In this document: positions 54,446-62,319 of the stretch, one piece after another
Numbering within the stretch: position 1 is the first letter of the stretch
Layout: every line of letters begins with the position of its first letter
Assembly (NCBI RefSeq): GCF_007747655.1
Contig: NZ_CP036274.1
Span: forward strand, 8,928,001 to 8,992,000
Length of the DNA stretch: 64,000 bases
Origin: Anatilimnocola aggregata
GTDB taxonomy: Bacteria > Planctomycetota > Planctomycetia > Pirellulales > Pirellulaceae
Direction of reading: 5' to 3'
Program-made: the position numbers and the translations under genes
Notes under the pieces: model-generated
What the model saw: only the letters and a program-made list of their open reading frames with translations
The model's database searches: none
What the model was told of the DNA's origin: nothing

Positions 54446-57400
54446 ATGGGCGAAATACTCGGGCAACTGCTCAAGCTGCTGGTCATCGATGTCTTATTTA
54501 TTGGCGTGCTCGGTGCGCTCCTCGTACCGCTCGCGCTCTATAAGCCGGCCTCGTTCGCGCTGGTCAAGCGAAACGTCATCGGCTACTTCAGCAATCCCAC
54601 GGGCTACGTCTTTCTCTGCGTGTTCGTGCTCCTCACTTCGCTGGCCGCGGTTTGGCCGCCGCAATTTTTCACAGCGAACCTGGCCAATCTCGATCAGCTT
54701 AGCTTCTGGATGCCCCTCATCCTCTTGCTGTTCGTTCCCGCCATTACCATGAGCCTGTGGTCGGAAGAGCGTCGTCAGGGAACAGACGAACTCCTCCTCA
54801 CGCTGCCTGCGACCGACTTCGATATCGTGGTCGGCAAGTACCTGGCAGCGGCGGCCATTTTCACGTTTTCGCTCTTGTTTTCGCAGTTTGCCAGCTTCAC
54901 CGTCCTGACGCTGCTATCGCTTGGCGACCTGGACGTCGGGCTGATTTTCTCGACTTATCTCGGCTACTGGCTGATGGGCCTGGCGATGCTGTCGCTCGGC
55001 ATGGTGGCCTCGTTCCTCACCAACAACGGCACTGTCAGCTTTGTGCTCGGCATGATTCTGAACCTGTTCCTCGTCAGCTTGGGTTACGCCGATCAGTTCC
55101 TGGCGATGTCGACCATTTCGAGCCAGGTGATGCAATGGAGCCTCGCGGCCCAGTTCGACGATTTCGGTCGCGGCGTCATCAGCTTGTCGTCGGTGCTCTA
55201 CTTTCTCGCCATCATCACAGCTGGCATTTACATCAGCATTGTGCTGATCGGGCGGCGACACTGGTCGGGTCGTGGCAAGGACCAGGTTCAGTCGGAACTA
55301 ACGACGCTCACGATCGGCGTCTCGCTGTTTTTGTTGGTCTTGGCATTGATCTGCTTCCTGATGACGGCCCTGACGAGTCACCCGCGGTTCCTGCTCGCCC
55401 TGCAATGGTCGGGGGGCGTGTTGCTGATTTTGGCGCTCATCGCGATTAACTTCAGTGCCATCGTCAATGCCATGCAAGGCGGCATGCTCGGGCATTACAT
55501 GCTGCGGGTCGAGTGTCTGCTGATTGCGATGCTCGGGGCTTGCTTCTTTCTGTCGCGGCACGAACTGTTCCGCCAGGACCTGACCGCCGGCGGCGTCAGC
55601 TCGCTCGCGCCGGCGTCCATCGAACTGGTGTCGGGGCTCGATCCGAAGCGGCCGGTGACCATCGACGCCTTCATCAGCGCGGAGGTGCCGAAGGAGTTCA
55701 TCAAGACCAAGTACAACTTGATCTCGAGCCTGAAGGAACTTTCGCAGCGGAGCGGCGGCAAGATCACCGTCCGCATGCACGACAATCTCGAACCCTTCTC
55801 CGAAGAGGCGGCCCGGGCCGAAAGTCGCTTCGGCATTCGGAAGCAAACGGTGCTCAGCCGGGCCAACGACAAGATGCGGCAAGAAGAACTGATCATGGGT
55901 GCCGCCTTTACCTCCGGTCTCGAAAAAGTGGTCGTTCCCTTCTTCGGCAACGGCATTCCAGTCGAATACGAACTGGTCCGCTCGATTGCGACAGTCGCCA
56001 AAGGAGAGCGCAAAAAGTTGGGTGTGGTCACCACCGATGCTCAGATGTTTGGCGGCTTCAGCATGCAAGGAATGCAGCCCCGGCAAATTCCGAAGCAGGC
56101 CATCATCGAAGAACTCGAAAAGCAATATCGGGTAGAACAAGTCGATCCCGAAGCGCCCATCGAACTCGGCAAGTACGACGTCCTGCTGGTCGTTCAGCCC
56201 TCGAGCCTCGGCCCACAGGCTTTATCGAACGTGGTCGAAGCCATCAAGGCTGGCCAGCCAGCTGCGATCTTCGAAGATCCCGCCCCCATCGTCCTCGGTG
56301 GCGGCTCAGTGGTCGGCACCAATCAAGAGAAGCCGCCGCAAGGTGGTTTTATGGGCATGGGTGGTGGACCGCCGCCCCCCAAGGGTGACATTCGCGCCCT
56401 CTGGAGCGCCCTGGGCATCAAGCCACTCGGCGACGCCGGCCCGGCCTCACCAGCGCCCGGCGTGATCGTCTGGCAGAAGTACAATCCTTACCCGCGCTTT
56501 CAAATGCCGGGCATCGGACCCGAGTTGGTCTTCATTCGCGAAGAAGCTCCTGGCGCCAAGAACGTCTTCAACTCTTCGGAAAAGGCCGTTGCTGGCTTCG
56601 AGGAACTGCTGCTGCCGTTCCCGGGGGGCATCGAGCAGGCCATCGGTTCGAAGATGAAGTTCAACGAACTGGTAACCACTGCTTCACAAGGAACCGGTAC
56701 GCTCGACGTGAACAAGTGGATGATGAACCGCGGCAACCTGCGCGAGATGCAAAAGGAATACTCGACCGGCGAAACCGGCCGGCGTTATGTCCTCGCCGCC
56801 GAGATCATCGGGCCACCTCCTGCCGGTACGGAAGGGGACGCGAAGAAAAGCGACGACACCAAGTCAGCTGACAAGAAGGATGACGAAGCGAAGAAGCCGC
56901 AAGGAATTCACGTCGTCTATGTTGCCGATATCGACCTGCTCGATAGCCAGTTCCTGCAACTCCGCAACATGCCCGACGCCGAGAACAACTTCCGCTTCGA
57001 TAACGTCGCCTTCGCGCTGAATGTCATCGACCAGGTCGCTGGCGACGAGCGCTTCCTACCGATTCGCTCGCGCAAACCGCGGCACAGCACCCTGCGTCTG
57101 ATCGAAGACAAAGTTGCTCAAACTCGCAGTGAAGAAGTGCTGTCGCTCAAAAAGCATCAAGACGCTTTCGCCAAGGCCATTGAAGAAAACGAAGAGAACG
57201 TCCGCAAAGCCACGGCCGAAATGCAGAAGAAGACTGAAGAACTGCAAAAGCTGAGCGACGAAGGCAAGCTCGATCCGGCTCAGGTAGCCGAGTTCCAAGA
57301 ACAGAAGGAACAGTTCGAACGGCTCAAGGCCATCGAAGAGCAGCGGGCCAAAGTAAAGAAAGAACAGGCAGAGAAGAACCTGGAATCGGAACAGGCCAAG

Positions 57401-57565
57401 ATCCGCCGCGAAGGAGATCGCAAGATCGAATCGACGCAAAACTCGATCAAGATTGCCGCGACCACGCTGCCGCTCATCTTCCCGCTGATCATCGGCCTGA
57501 TCGTCCTCGCCCAGCGGCGCGTCCGCGAACGCGAAGGTGTGTCGAAGTCGCGGTTACGTTACTAA
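54446..57565 (+). CDS. ABC-2 permease fused to a GldG-like substrate-binding protein
   Basis: This encodes 1039 residues. The N-terminal third is a six-helix ABC-2 permease (GldF-like). The second part, after about residue 370, resembles the GldG/IFT52-like extracytoplasmic domain (DPKRPVTIDAFISAEVPKEFIKTKYNLISSLKELS). A Gly/Pro linker (GFMGMGGGPPPPKGD) interrupts that domain. A long coiled coil (about 890-1000) leads to a last membrane helix (TTLPLIFPLIIGLIVLAQ) and a basic tail. In Bacteroidetes GldF and GldG are separate and serve gliding or secretion; the fused form is seen in planctomycetes. The substrate is unknown. It starts 78 bp after the ATPase gene. Confidence 0.88.
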   Translation: MGEILGQLLKLLVIDVLFIGVLGALLVPLALYKPASFALVKRNVIGYFSNPTGYVFLCVFVLLTSLAAVWPPQFFTANLANLDQLSFWMPLILLLFVPAITMSLWSEERRQGTDELLLTLPATDFDIVVGKYLAAAAIFTFSLLFSQFASFTVLTLLSLGDLDVGLIFSTYLGYWLMGLAMLSLGMVASFLTNNGTVSFVLGMILNLFLVSLGYADQFLAMSTISSQVMQWSLAAQFDDFGRGVISLSSVLYFLAIITAGIYISIVLIGRRHWSGRGKDQVQSELTTLTIGVSLFLLVLALICFLMTALTSHPRFLLALQWSGGVLLILALIAINFSAIVNAMQGGMLGHYMLRVECLLIAMLGACFFLSRHELFRQDLTAGGVSSLAPASIELVSGLDPKRPVTIDAFISAEVPKEFIKTKYNLISSLKELSQRSGGKITVRMHDNLEPFSEEAARAESRFGIRKQTVLSRANDKMRQEELIMGAAFTSGLEKVVVPFFGNGIPVEYELVRSIATVAKGERKKLGVVTTDAQMFGGFSMQGMQPRQIPKQAIIEELEKQYRVEQVDPEAPIELGKYDVLLVVQPSSLGPQALSNVVEAIKAGQPAAIFEDPAPIVLGGGSVVGTNQEKPPQGGFMGMGGGPPPPKGDIRALWSALGIKPLGDAGPASPAPGVIVWQKYNPYPRFQMPGIGPELVFIREEAPGAKNVFNSSEKAVAGFEELLLPFPGGIEQAIGSKMKFNELVTTASQGTGTLDVNKWMMNRGNLREMQKEYSTGETGRRYVLAAEIIGPPPAGTEGDAKKSDDTKSADKKDDEAKKPQGIHVVYVADIDLLDSQFLQLRNMPDAENNFRFDNVAFALNVIDQVAGDERFLPIRSRKPRHSTLRLIEDKVAQTRSEEVLSLKKHQDAFAKAIEENEENVRKATAEMQKKTEELQKLSDEGKLDPAQVAEFQEQKEQFERLKAIEEQRAKVKKEQAEKNLESEQAKIRREGDRKIESTQNSIKIAATTLPLIFPLIIGLIVLAQRRVREREGVSKSRLRY

Positions 57566-57636
57566 CGCCGGGTGTTGCTCGTTTGGTCCTCCACGATTTG
57601 CCTTAGCCCTTCCACTCCCCTCGGGAGATTGAACGT

Positions 57637-59382
57637 ATGAACGAAAAGACTCGCACTCTGATCCATGTGGCCATCGCTGGTTTCATTGCCGTGGTGGTCG
57701 GCATCGAGATCGCCCGCACGCGGCCAGTCGATACCACCGGCGATCCGACCAAGACGGCTTTCTTCCCCGACTTTAAAGATCCCCTCACGGCCAAAAGCCT
57801 GGAGATTTTGAAGTTCGACGAGAAGTTGGCGCAGATGACCCCCTTCAAAGTGGCCGATGTGAAAGGCCGCTGGGCGATTCCTTCGCGCGACAATTATCCC
57901 GCCGATGCTCAGGATCGCCTCCGCGATGCTTCGTTGGCGCTGATCGATCTGAAGCCCCTCGATGTTGCCAGCGAGATTCCTGAAGATCATCAGGAATATG
58001 GTGTCATCGAGCCGGTGAAGGGCAAAACGAAAGCGGGCGACGAAGGTGTGGGTACGCTCATCACCGTGCAAGACACCAAGGGGAACGACCTGTTCCGTTT
58101 GATCGTCGGCAAAGCAGCCAGCGCCGAAGGGGATAATCTTGGCGGCCTGCGCTTCGTGCGCAAACCGGGCGAAGACATTGTCTACGTCGCCAAGATCGAT
58201 CTGACTAAACTGCCGACCGAGTTCGATCAATGGATCGAGAAGGATCTGCTCAAGCTCAACGCGCTCGATGTGGCCAAGGTCACACTCAAGGATTACAACG
58301 TGCTGCCCAGCGGCAACGGCCGGTATAGCCGCTTCCCGCGAATGGACGCTGTCGTCTCTTGGAACACCGAGAAGGGCGAATGGAAGCTCGACGAGCTCAC
58401 TCGCTTCTCGCGCAATCAACCCGTGGCCGATGGCCTGGGCGAACAAGAAGAACTGAACAAGCAAAAGCTCGACGATCTGAAGACCGCGCTCGACGACCTG
58501 AAGATTGTCGATGTGCAACGAAAGCCTGCCGGTCTCGATGCTGAACTAAAACTCAGCCCCGAGTTGATGGCCAATCGCGAAGGGCTCGTCTCGCTGCAAG
58601 AGTTGGGCTTTTATCCGGTCGGTCGCAATGCCGAAGAAAACACGCTCGAACTCGCTTCGGCCAATGGCGAAGTCATCATCGACATGAAGGATGGCGTGCA
58701 ATACAAGCTGCGGTTCGGTAACGTCGCCAGCGAAGTCGCCACGGCCGACGGCACGATGAATCGTCACCTGTTCGTCTCGGCTCAGGTCGCGCCGGACGTG
58801 CTGACTCCTCCCAAGCTCGAAGCTGAACCCGCTGGTCCCGAACCGGCCCCGGCCGAGAAGCCTGCCCCAACTGATAAGCCAGCTGACCCCAAGGGTGACG
58901 AGAAGAAGTCAGGTGGTGGCGGCGACGATCCGTCCAGCTGCCAGGAAGAGCCCAAGGTCGATGACAAGCCAGCGGCCAAAGACCCCGCAGCTGCCGACGA
59001 TGCAGGCAAGCCCGGCCCAGCACCGGTGGTCGATCCGAACAAGGCCGAGATCGAGCGAATTCGCAAAGAGAATCGCCGCAAGATGGAAGATTGGGAAGAG
59101 CGGAAGAAGAAGGCCACGGGCCGCGTCGCCGAACTGAACGCCCGTTTTTCTGATTGGTATTATGTTATCTCGGAAGACGTCTATAAGAAGATCCATCTCA
59201 GCCGGGCCGACATCGTGAAAGAAACGACCGGCTCGAAGGACGAAGGTTTCGGCATCGAATCGTTCCGCAAGCTCGAGACCGAAGGCATCAAGACGATCCA
59301 GCCCAGCCCGCCTCCCGGTGGTCCAGGCGGCCCTGGTGGTTTCCCCGGCGGCGGATTCAATCCCGGTGGCTTCAACCCTTAA
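57637..59382 (+). CDS. DUF4340 domain protein of the gliding-type ABC operon
   Basis: This encodes 581 residues. One N-terminal membrane helix (LIHVAIAGFIAVVVGIEIA) anchors a long extracytoplasmic part. The DUF4340 beta domain covers roughly residues 60-360. A Pro/Ala/Lys-rich spacer (about 390-480), a charged helix, and a Gly/Pro tail (PSPPPGGPGGPGGFPGGG) follow. DUF4340 genes regularly follow gldFG-like genes, so it is probably an accessory subunit of this transporter. The operon ends in a strong terminator just downstream. Confidence 0.87.
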   Translation: MNEKTRTLIHVAIAGFIAVVVGIEIARTRPVDTTGDPTKTAFFPDFKDPLTAKSLEILKFDEKLAQMTPFKVADVKGRWAIPSRDNYPADAQDRLRDASLALIDLKPLDVASEIPEDHQEYGVIEPVKGKTKAGDEGVGTLITVQDTKGNDLFRLIVGKAASAEGDNLGGLRFVRKPGEDIVYVAKIDLTKLPTEFDQWIEKDLLKLNALDVAKVTLKDYNVLPSGNGRYSRFPRMDAVVSWNTEKGEWKLDELTRFSRNQPVADGLGEQEELNKQKLDDLKTALDDLKIVDVQRKPAGLDAELKLSPELMANREGLVSLQELGFYPVGRNAEENTLELASANGEVIIDMKDGVQYKLRFGNVASEVATADGTMNRHLFVSAQVAPDVLTPPKLEAEPAGPEPAPAEKPAPTDKPADPKGDEKKSGGGGDDPSSCQEEPKVDDKPAAKDPAAADDAGKPGPAPVVDPNKAEIERIRKENRRKMEDWEERKKKATGRVAELNARFSDWYYVISEDVYKKIHLSRADIVKETTGSKDEGFGIESFRKLETEGIKTIQPSPPPGGPGGPGGFPGGGFNPGGFNP

Positions 59383-59420
59383 TCGCTTCCCTGCGAAGTG
59401 ACTCGCCTCGTCAACCTCTG

Positions 59421-59455
59421 CCAGCTCGCGCAAAACGCGAGCTGGTTTTGTTTTG
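59421..59455 (+). terminator. intrinsic terminator of the ABC/DUF4340 operon
   Basis: A perfect 10-bp stem, CCAGCTCGCG (59421-59430) and CGCGAGCTGG (59436-59445), has a CAAAA loop and is followed by TTTTGTTTTG. It lies 38 bp past the DUF4340 stop. Confidence 0.88.
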
Positions 59456-59465
59456 TCCGCAAGAC

Positions 59466-59867
59466 TTACTCCGGCAGGACCGCGACCGCTTCAATTTCGA
59501 TTAGCCACTCGGTGCCGACCAGCGCACTCACGCCCACGAGCGTGCTGGTGGGTGGAGTCGTGGCGGAGACATAGCGGGCCCGAACTTCGCGAATGGCGGG
59601 GACGTGTTCGGGCTTGAGTCCAACGACGAACAGACTGGTCTTTACCACGTCCGCGAATGTCGCTCCAGCTGCGGTGAGGGCAATCTGCACATTGCGAAAG
59701 GCCTGCTCGGCCTGGGCTCGCATGTCTCCTTTGCCCACGACCTGCCCCTGGGCATCGACGGCCACCTGGCCCGAAATGTAGATCGTCCGCTGCCCGCTCG
59801 TCACCGCCACATGAGTCCAGCCAAACGTGGGGCAGAGCTCTTTGGGATTGAGATAGTTCGTCGTCAT
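59466..59867 (-). CDS. Rid-family protein (YjgF/UK114 fold)
   Basis: This encodes 133 residues. ISGQVAVDAQGQVVGKGDMRAQAEQAFRNV and the ending EWLIEIEAVAVLPE are the family core. True RidA deaminates reactive enamine/imine intermediates using an arginine in a PxRxxV-type motif. Here that place reads PPTSTLVGVSALV, without the arginine. It is therefore better called a Rid-like protein than RidA, and imine deaminase activity is doubtful. It is convergent with the ABC operon. Confidence 0.88.
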   Translation of the reverse strand: MTTNYLNPKELCPTFGWTHVAVTSGQRTIYISGQVAVDAQGQVVGKGDMRAQAEQAFRNVQIALTAAGATFADVVKTSLFVVGLKPEHVPAIREVRARYVSATTPPTSTLVGVSALVGTEWLIEIEAVAVLPE

Positions 59868-59979
59868 AAGAGTGCCGAAACGCCTTCCGCCAGTTGGAGT
59901 GGATTGCTACGCGATGCCCGTGAGCCTCCAACTGTAGCAATCCCAGCAAGGCAATTCGATAGTGCGCAGCTGGGGTCAC

Positions 59980-60447
59980 TCAGAACGACAACTGCAGAGC
60001 TTCGCCGGCTGGCAAGTGCAAAATGGCGTCGGTAAAGCGAGCGGGCCGGTCGTGGCCGTCGTCGACTTCACCGCTGATGAGAGCGCTCCCTTTGCTCCCC
60101 TTAATGTCGAAGACGATCGTCTTCTTGCCGACTTTGCCTTCGTTAAGCGCCGCCGACTCCCCCAGGTTCATCCCCAAGCTGCTGATCGTCCCAATATGCT
60201 CTTGAATCAGCGGGTGGGGCTGCAACTGTTCGATCAATTCCACTTTCGATTGCTGCAGCCCATTCCAGACGTACATCGAGGCAACGCCGCCGCATCCAAG
60301 GCAAAGGAGCACCAGGAGTGCCCCCACTCCGCCGAGCACACAGAGCAGCGTGTTCGACTTTTTCTTGGGCGGCGCACGATAGGCGTGCTGCTGCGGAGCC
60401 TGCCCCGGCAAATCGCGCCAGTTCGGATCGTGGGGATCAAACGACAT
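59980..60447 (-). CDS. single-pass membrane protein, paralog of the next gene
   Basis: This encodes 155 residues. It starts MSFDPHDPNW, then has a Pro/Lys linker, one membrane helix with CLGCGG (near 38-58), and an outer domain containing PLIQEHIGTISSLGMN and KTIVFDIKGSKGSALISGEV. The neighbouring gene 60467-60913 encodes the same layout, so they are tandem duplicates. The HIG...FDIKGxKGSG pattern recalls Coa1/Tim21-like accessory proteins, but I cannot confirm it. Confidence 0.75.
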   Translation of the reverse strand: MSFDPHDPNWRDLPGQAPQQHAYRAPPKKKSNTLLCVLGGVGALLVLLCLGCGGVASMYVWNGLQQSKVELIEQLQPHPLIQEHIGTISSLGMNLGESAALNEGKVGKKTIVFDIKGSKGSALISGEVDDGHDRPARFTDAILHLPAGEALQLSF

Positions 60448-60466
60448 GGCAGCGGGCTCGAACTGG

Positions 60467-60913
60467 CTACGGAGTCAACGGGAACGATTGGCCATCGGCC
60501 ATACGCAGTTCCCCCTCGGCCAAGCGTGCTTGCTGCGGATTCGTCTGATCGACGCGACCCATGACAATGCCGCTTCCCTTTTCACCCTTGATGTCGAACA
60601 CCAGGAAACCTTGCTTTTTGTTTTGCTCCGCCTCGGAGACAGACTTTGTCATGTTCATCGAGAGGGTATCGATCGTGCCGATATGTTCCTGAATGACTGG
60701 ATCGGTCTGCAGCTGGGGCTTAATCTGCTGGGCCACCATTCCGAGTGCTTGGTTAAAGCCAAAATAGCCAATGCCACCGCAACTGCAGCAAACCAGCAGA
60801 GCGACACCGCCGATACCCAGCAGGACGTACAGCAGCACGTTCGACTTTTTGGGAGCGACGGGTTGGGTCGAGGCTGGGGCGTACGGATTGGTAGATTTCG
60901 GATCAAACGACAT
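60467..60913 (-). CDS. single-pass membrane protein, tandem paralog
   Basis: This encodes 148 residues. It starts MSFDPKSTNPYAPA. A membrane helix (VLLYVLLGIGGVALLVCCSC) and an outer domain (DPVIQEHIGTIDTLSMN, FLVFDIKGEKGSGIVMG) match the protein encoded 19 bp downstream. The order and spacing indicate one transcript. Function is unknown. Confidence 0.75.
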   Translation of the reverse strand: MSFDPKSTNPYAPASTQPVAPKKSNVLLYVLLGIGGVALLVCCSCGGIGYFGFNQALGMVAQQIKPQLQTDPVIQEHIGTIDTLSMNMTKSVSEAEQNKKQGFLVFDIKGEKGSGIVMGRVDQTNPQQARLAEGELRMADGQSFPLTP

Positions 60914-61358
60914 ACGAGGAATCCTTTACTGTGCGTGCGATTGTGCCGCCTGAGAGAAGCCTGGCTCGCTGCTAATGATAGCCGCTCCACTGTAATGTTC
61001 GCCAGCGGACGAGGGAGATTGGGCGGCGAGGATTAGAAGTCGGGAATCGAGGGTCGGGTGTCAGGAGCCGAGGGTCGGGGAGGGTCAGAGGTCAGAGGTC
61101 AGATAGACACGCACTTACGCCCCAGCGGTTCAATGGCTTTTGCAAATGCTCCGTTGAGACGCCCGTTGCTTTAAGCACTTCGGGTGCGTTCGGTACACGC
61201 CACTGAACAAGGCGGATTTCCCAGCACGAAGAGCTCCGGTTAACAACTCGTGCAGACTGTGCGGCACGAGTGGAGCGCCCAAGTTTGACACCGCCTTGCA
61301 CGCAGGCCTAGAATTCGCGCTTCCTCGGCTGCGCGGCGGGCACAAGGAGGAGAACTGC
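60914..61358. other. intergenic region with short repeats and a promoter
   Basis: A low-complexity patch at about 61034-61104 has CGAGGGTCGGG twice and GTCAGAG nearly three times. The promoter TTGACA-18-TAGAAT is at 61285-61314, and AAGGAGGAG is the ribosome binding site before 61359. No other gene is seen. Confidence 0.5.
61285..61314 (+). promoter_or_regulatory. sigma-70-type promoter, copy 1
   Basis: TTGACA (61285-61290) and TAGAAT (61309-61314) are separated by 18 bases, about 45 bases before the ATG at 61359. The flanking AAGT, the spacer end and the following bases match a second promoter at 62145-62174 before acs. Confidence 0.65.
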
Positions 61359-61814
61359 ATGACGGGCGATACGACGGTTAAGACGCCTTGGCGCTACCGC
61401 CTCATACTAACAGCGGCAATTTTAGTTGCCGTAACGGCTGTCGTCTCCAGTTGGTGGATCGCACGACCGCGAAGGGCGGCTGACCAGTTTATTGAGTTGG
61501 TTTCCCAGGGACGTTGGCAAGCAGCCGACGCATTACTTACTGGCTTGTCCTCCATCCGTGCAGACTCCGCTGGCGGAGTTGTGATTACCGACAACGGTGG
61601 CACTGCGTCGGCCCTTAGCCCCACAGAACTGCCGCTCAAAGGAATGGAACGCTTCTACTTTCAGCCCCGGCCTACCAGCTTCGACTATCTGGCGGGGCGC
61701 TATCATTTTCCGCTAGTCACCTCCGGGCCGGACACACGCGGCGAACTGAAGGAACCGGTCCATGTCTCGGCTGTCGCCACAAGTCGTGGGATTATCATCA
61801 TCTCCGTTCAATGA
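61359..61814 (+). CDS. small single-pass membrane protein, unknown function
   Basis: From the ATG at 61359, which has an excellent ribosome binding site (AAGGAGGAG), the protein has 151 residues. One membrane helix (LILTAAILVAVTAVVSSWWI) is followed by an outer domain with an unrecognised alpha/beta pattern (AADQFIELVSQGRWQAADALL to RGIIIISVQ). An upstream in-frame start at 61296 would include the promoter and is unlikely. Confidence 0.7.
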   Translation: MTGDTTVKTPWRYRLILTAAILVAVTAVVSSWWIARPRRAADQFIELVSQGRWQAADALLTGLSSIRADSAGGVVITDNGGTASALSPTELPLKGMERFYFQPRPTSFDYLAGRYHFPLVTSGPDTRGELKEPVHVSAVATSRGIIIISVQ

Positions 61815-61893
61815 TGCCCGGCTGCGGCGCTTGGCAAATTGGATACGGCAGCGCAGTAGTTCATCGCCACCCATTCTGAAGGATGAGTTCATC

Positions 61894-62085
61894 ATGTACG
61901 TGCAATTCAAGGTCTTTCGTTCGGATTGGCATTCCTGGGAAGTATTGTTTCAACAAGCGGCCGACTTTCTCACGGAGATTGGGCCAGAGCGAACCATCAG
62001 TGTTTCCCATTCGCAAGAGGGTTCGGTTGGTGTGGTCTCGGCCTGGTACTGGACTGACCAGCCACCCAGCAAACCGGCCGCGTAA
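61894..62085 (+). CDS. small soluble protein, unknown function
   Basis: From the ATG at 61894 (GAAGGA upstream) the protein has 63 residues, starting MYVQFKVFRSDWHSWEVLFQ. The composition is that of a folded alpha/beta protein (QAADFLTEIGPERTISVSHS, VGVVSAWYW). A longer reading from 61762 overlaps the previous gene and is less likely. No family is recognised. Confidence 0.55.
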   Translation: MYVQFKVFRSDWHSWEVLFQQAADFLTEIGPERTISVSHSQEGSVGVVSAWYWTDQPPSKPAA

Positions 62086-62144
62086 TCAGAACACCGTTCG
62101 AAACCGCAAAACCGAAGGCGACCACGTCTCGCTCCACCCTAAGT

Positions 62145-62174
62145 TTGACATCGCAAGGCACGCGAGCCTAGAAT
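62145..62174 (+). promoter_or_regulatory. sigma-70-type promoter, copy 2, upstream of acs
   Basis: TTGACA (62145-62150) and TAGAAT (62169-62174) are separated by 18 bases, with AAGT before and TTGCG after. The match to 61285-61314 extends beyond the hexamers. It would give acs a leader of about 140 bases. Confidence 0.65.
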
Positions 62175-62319
62175 TTGCGATTCGTTTGGAGTCGCGGTGC
62201 GCGGACGATTACGGCGCCAGAACCACCTTAACGACGGCGGAACGCAGGATCGCGAACCGCAAAAAAGCCTCTTCACGGACTTGTTCGGAATTTTTCAGCA
62301 ACAGCTAGGGCGGTTGGCG

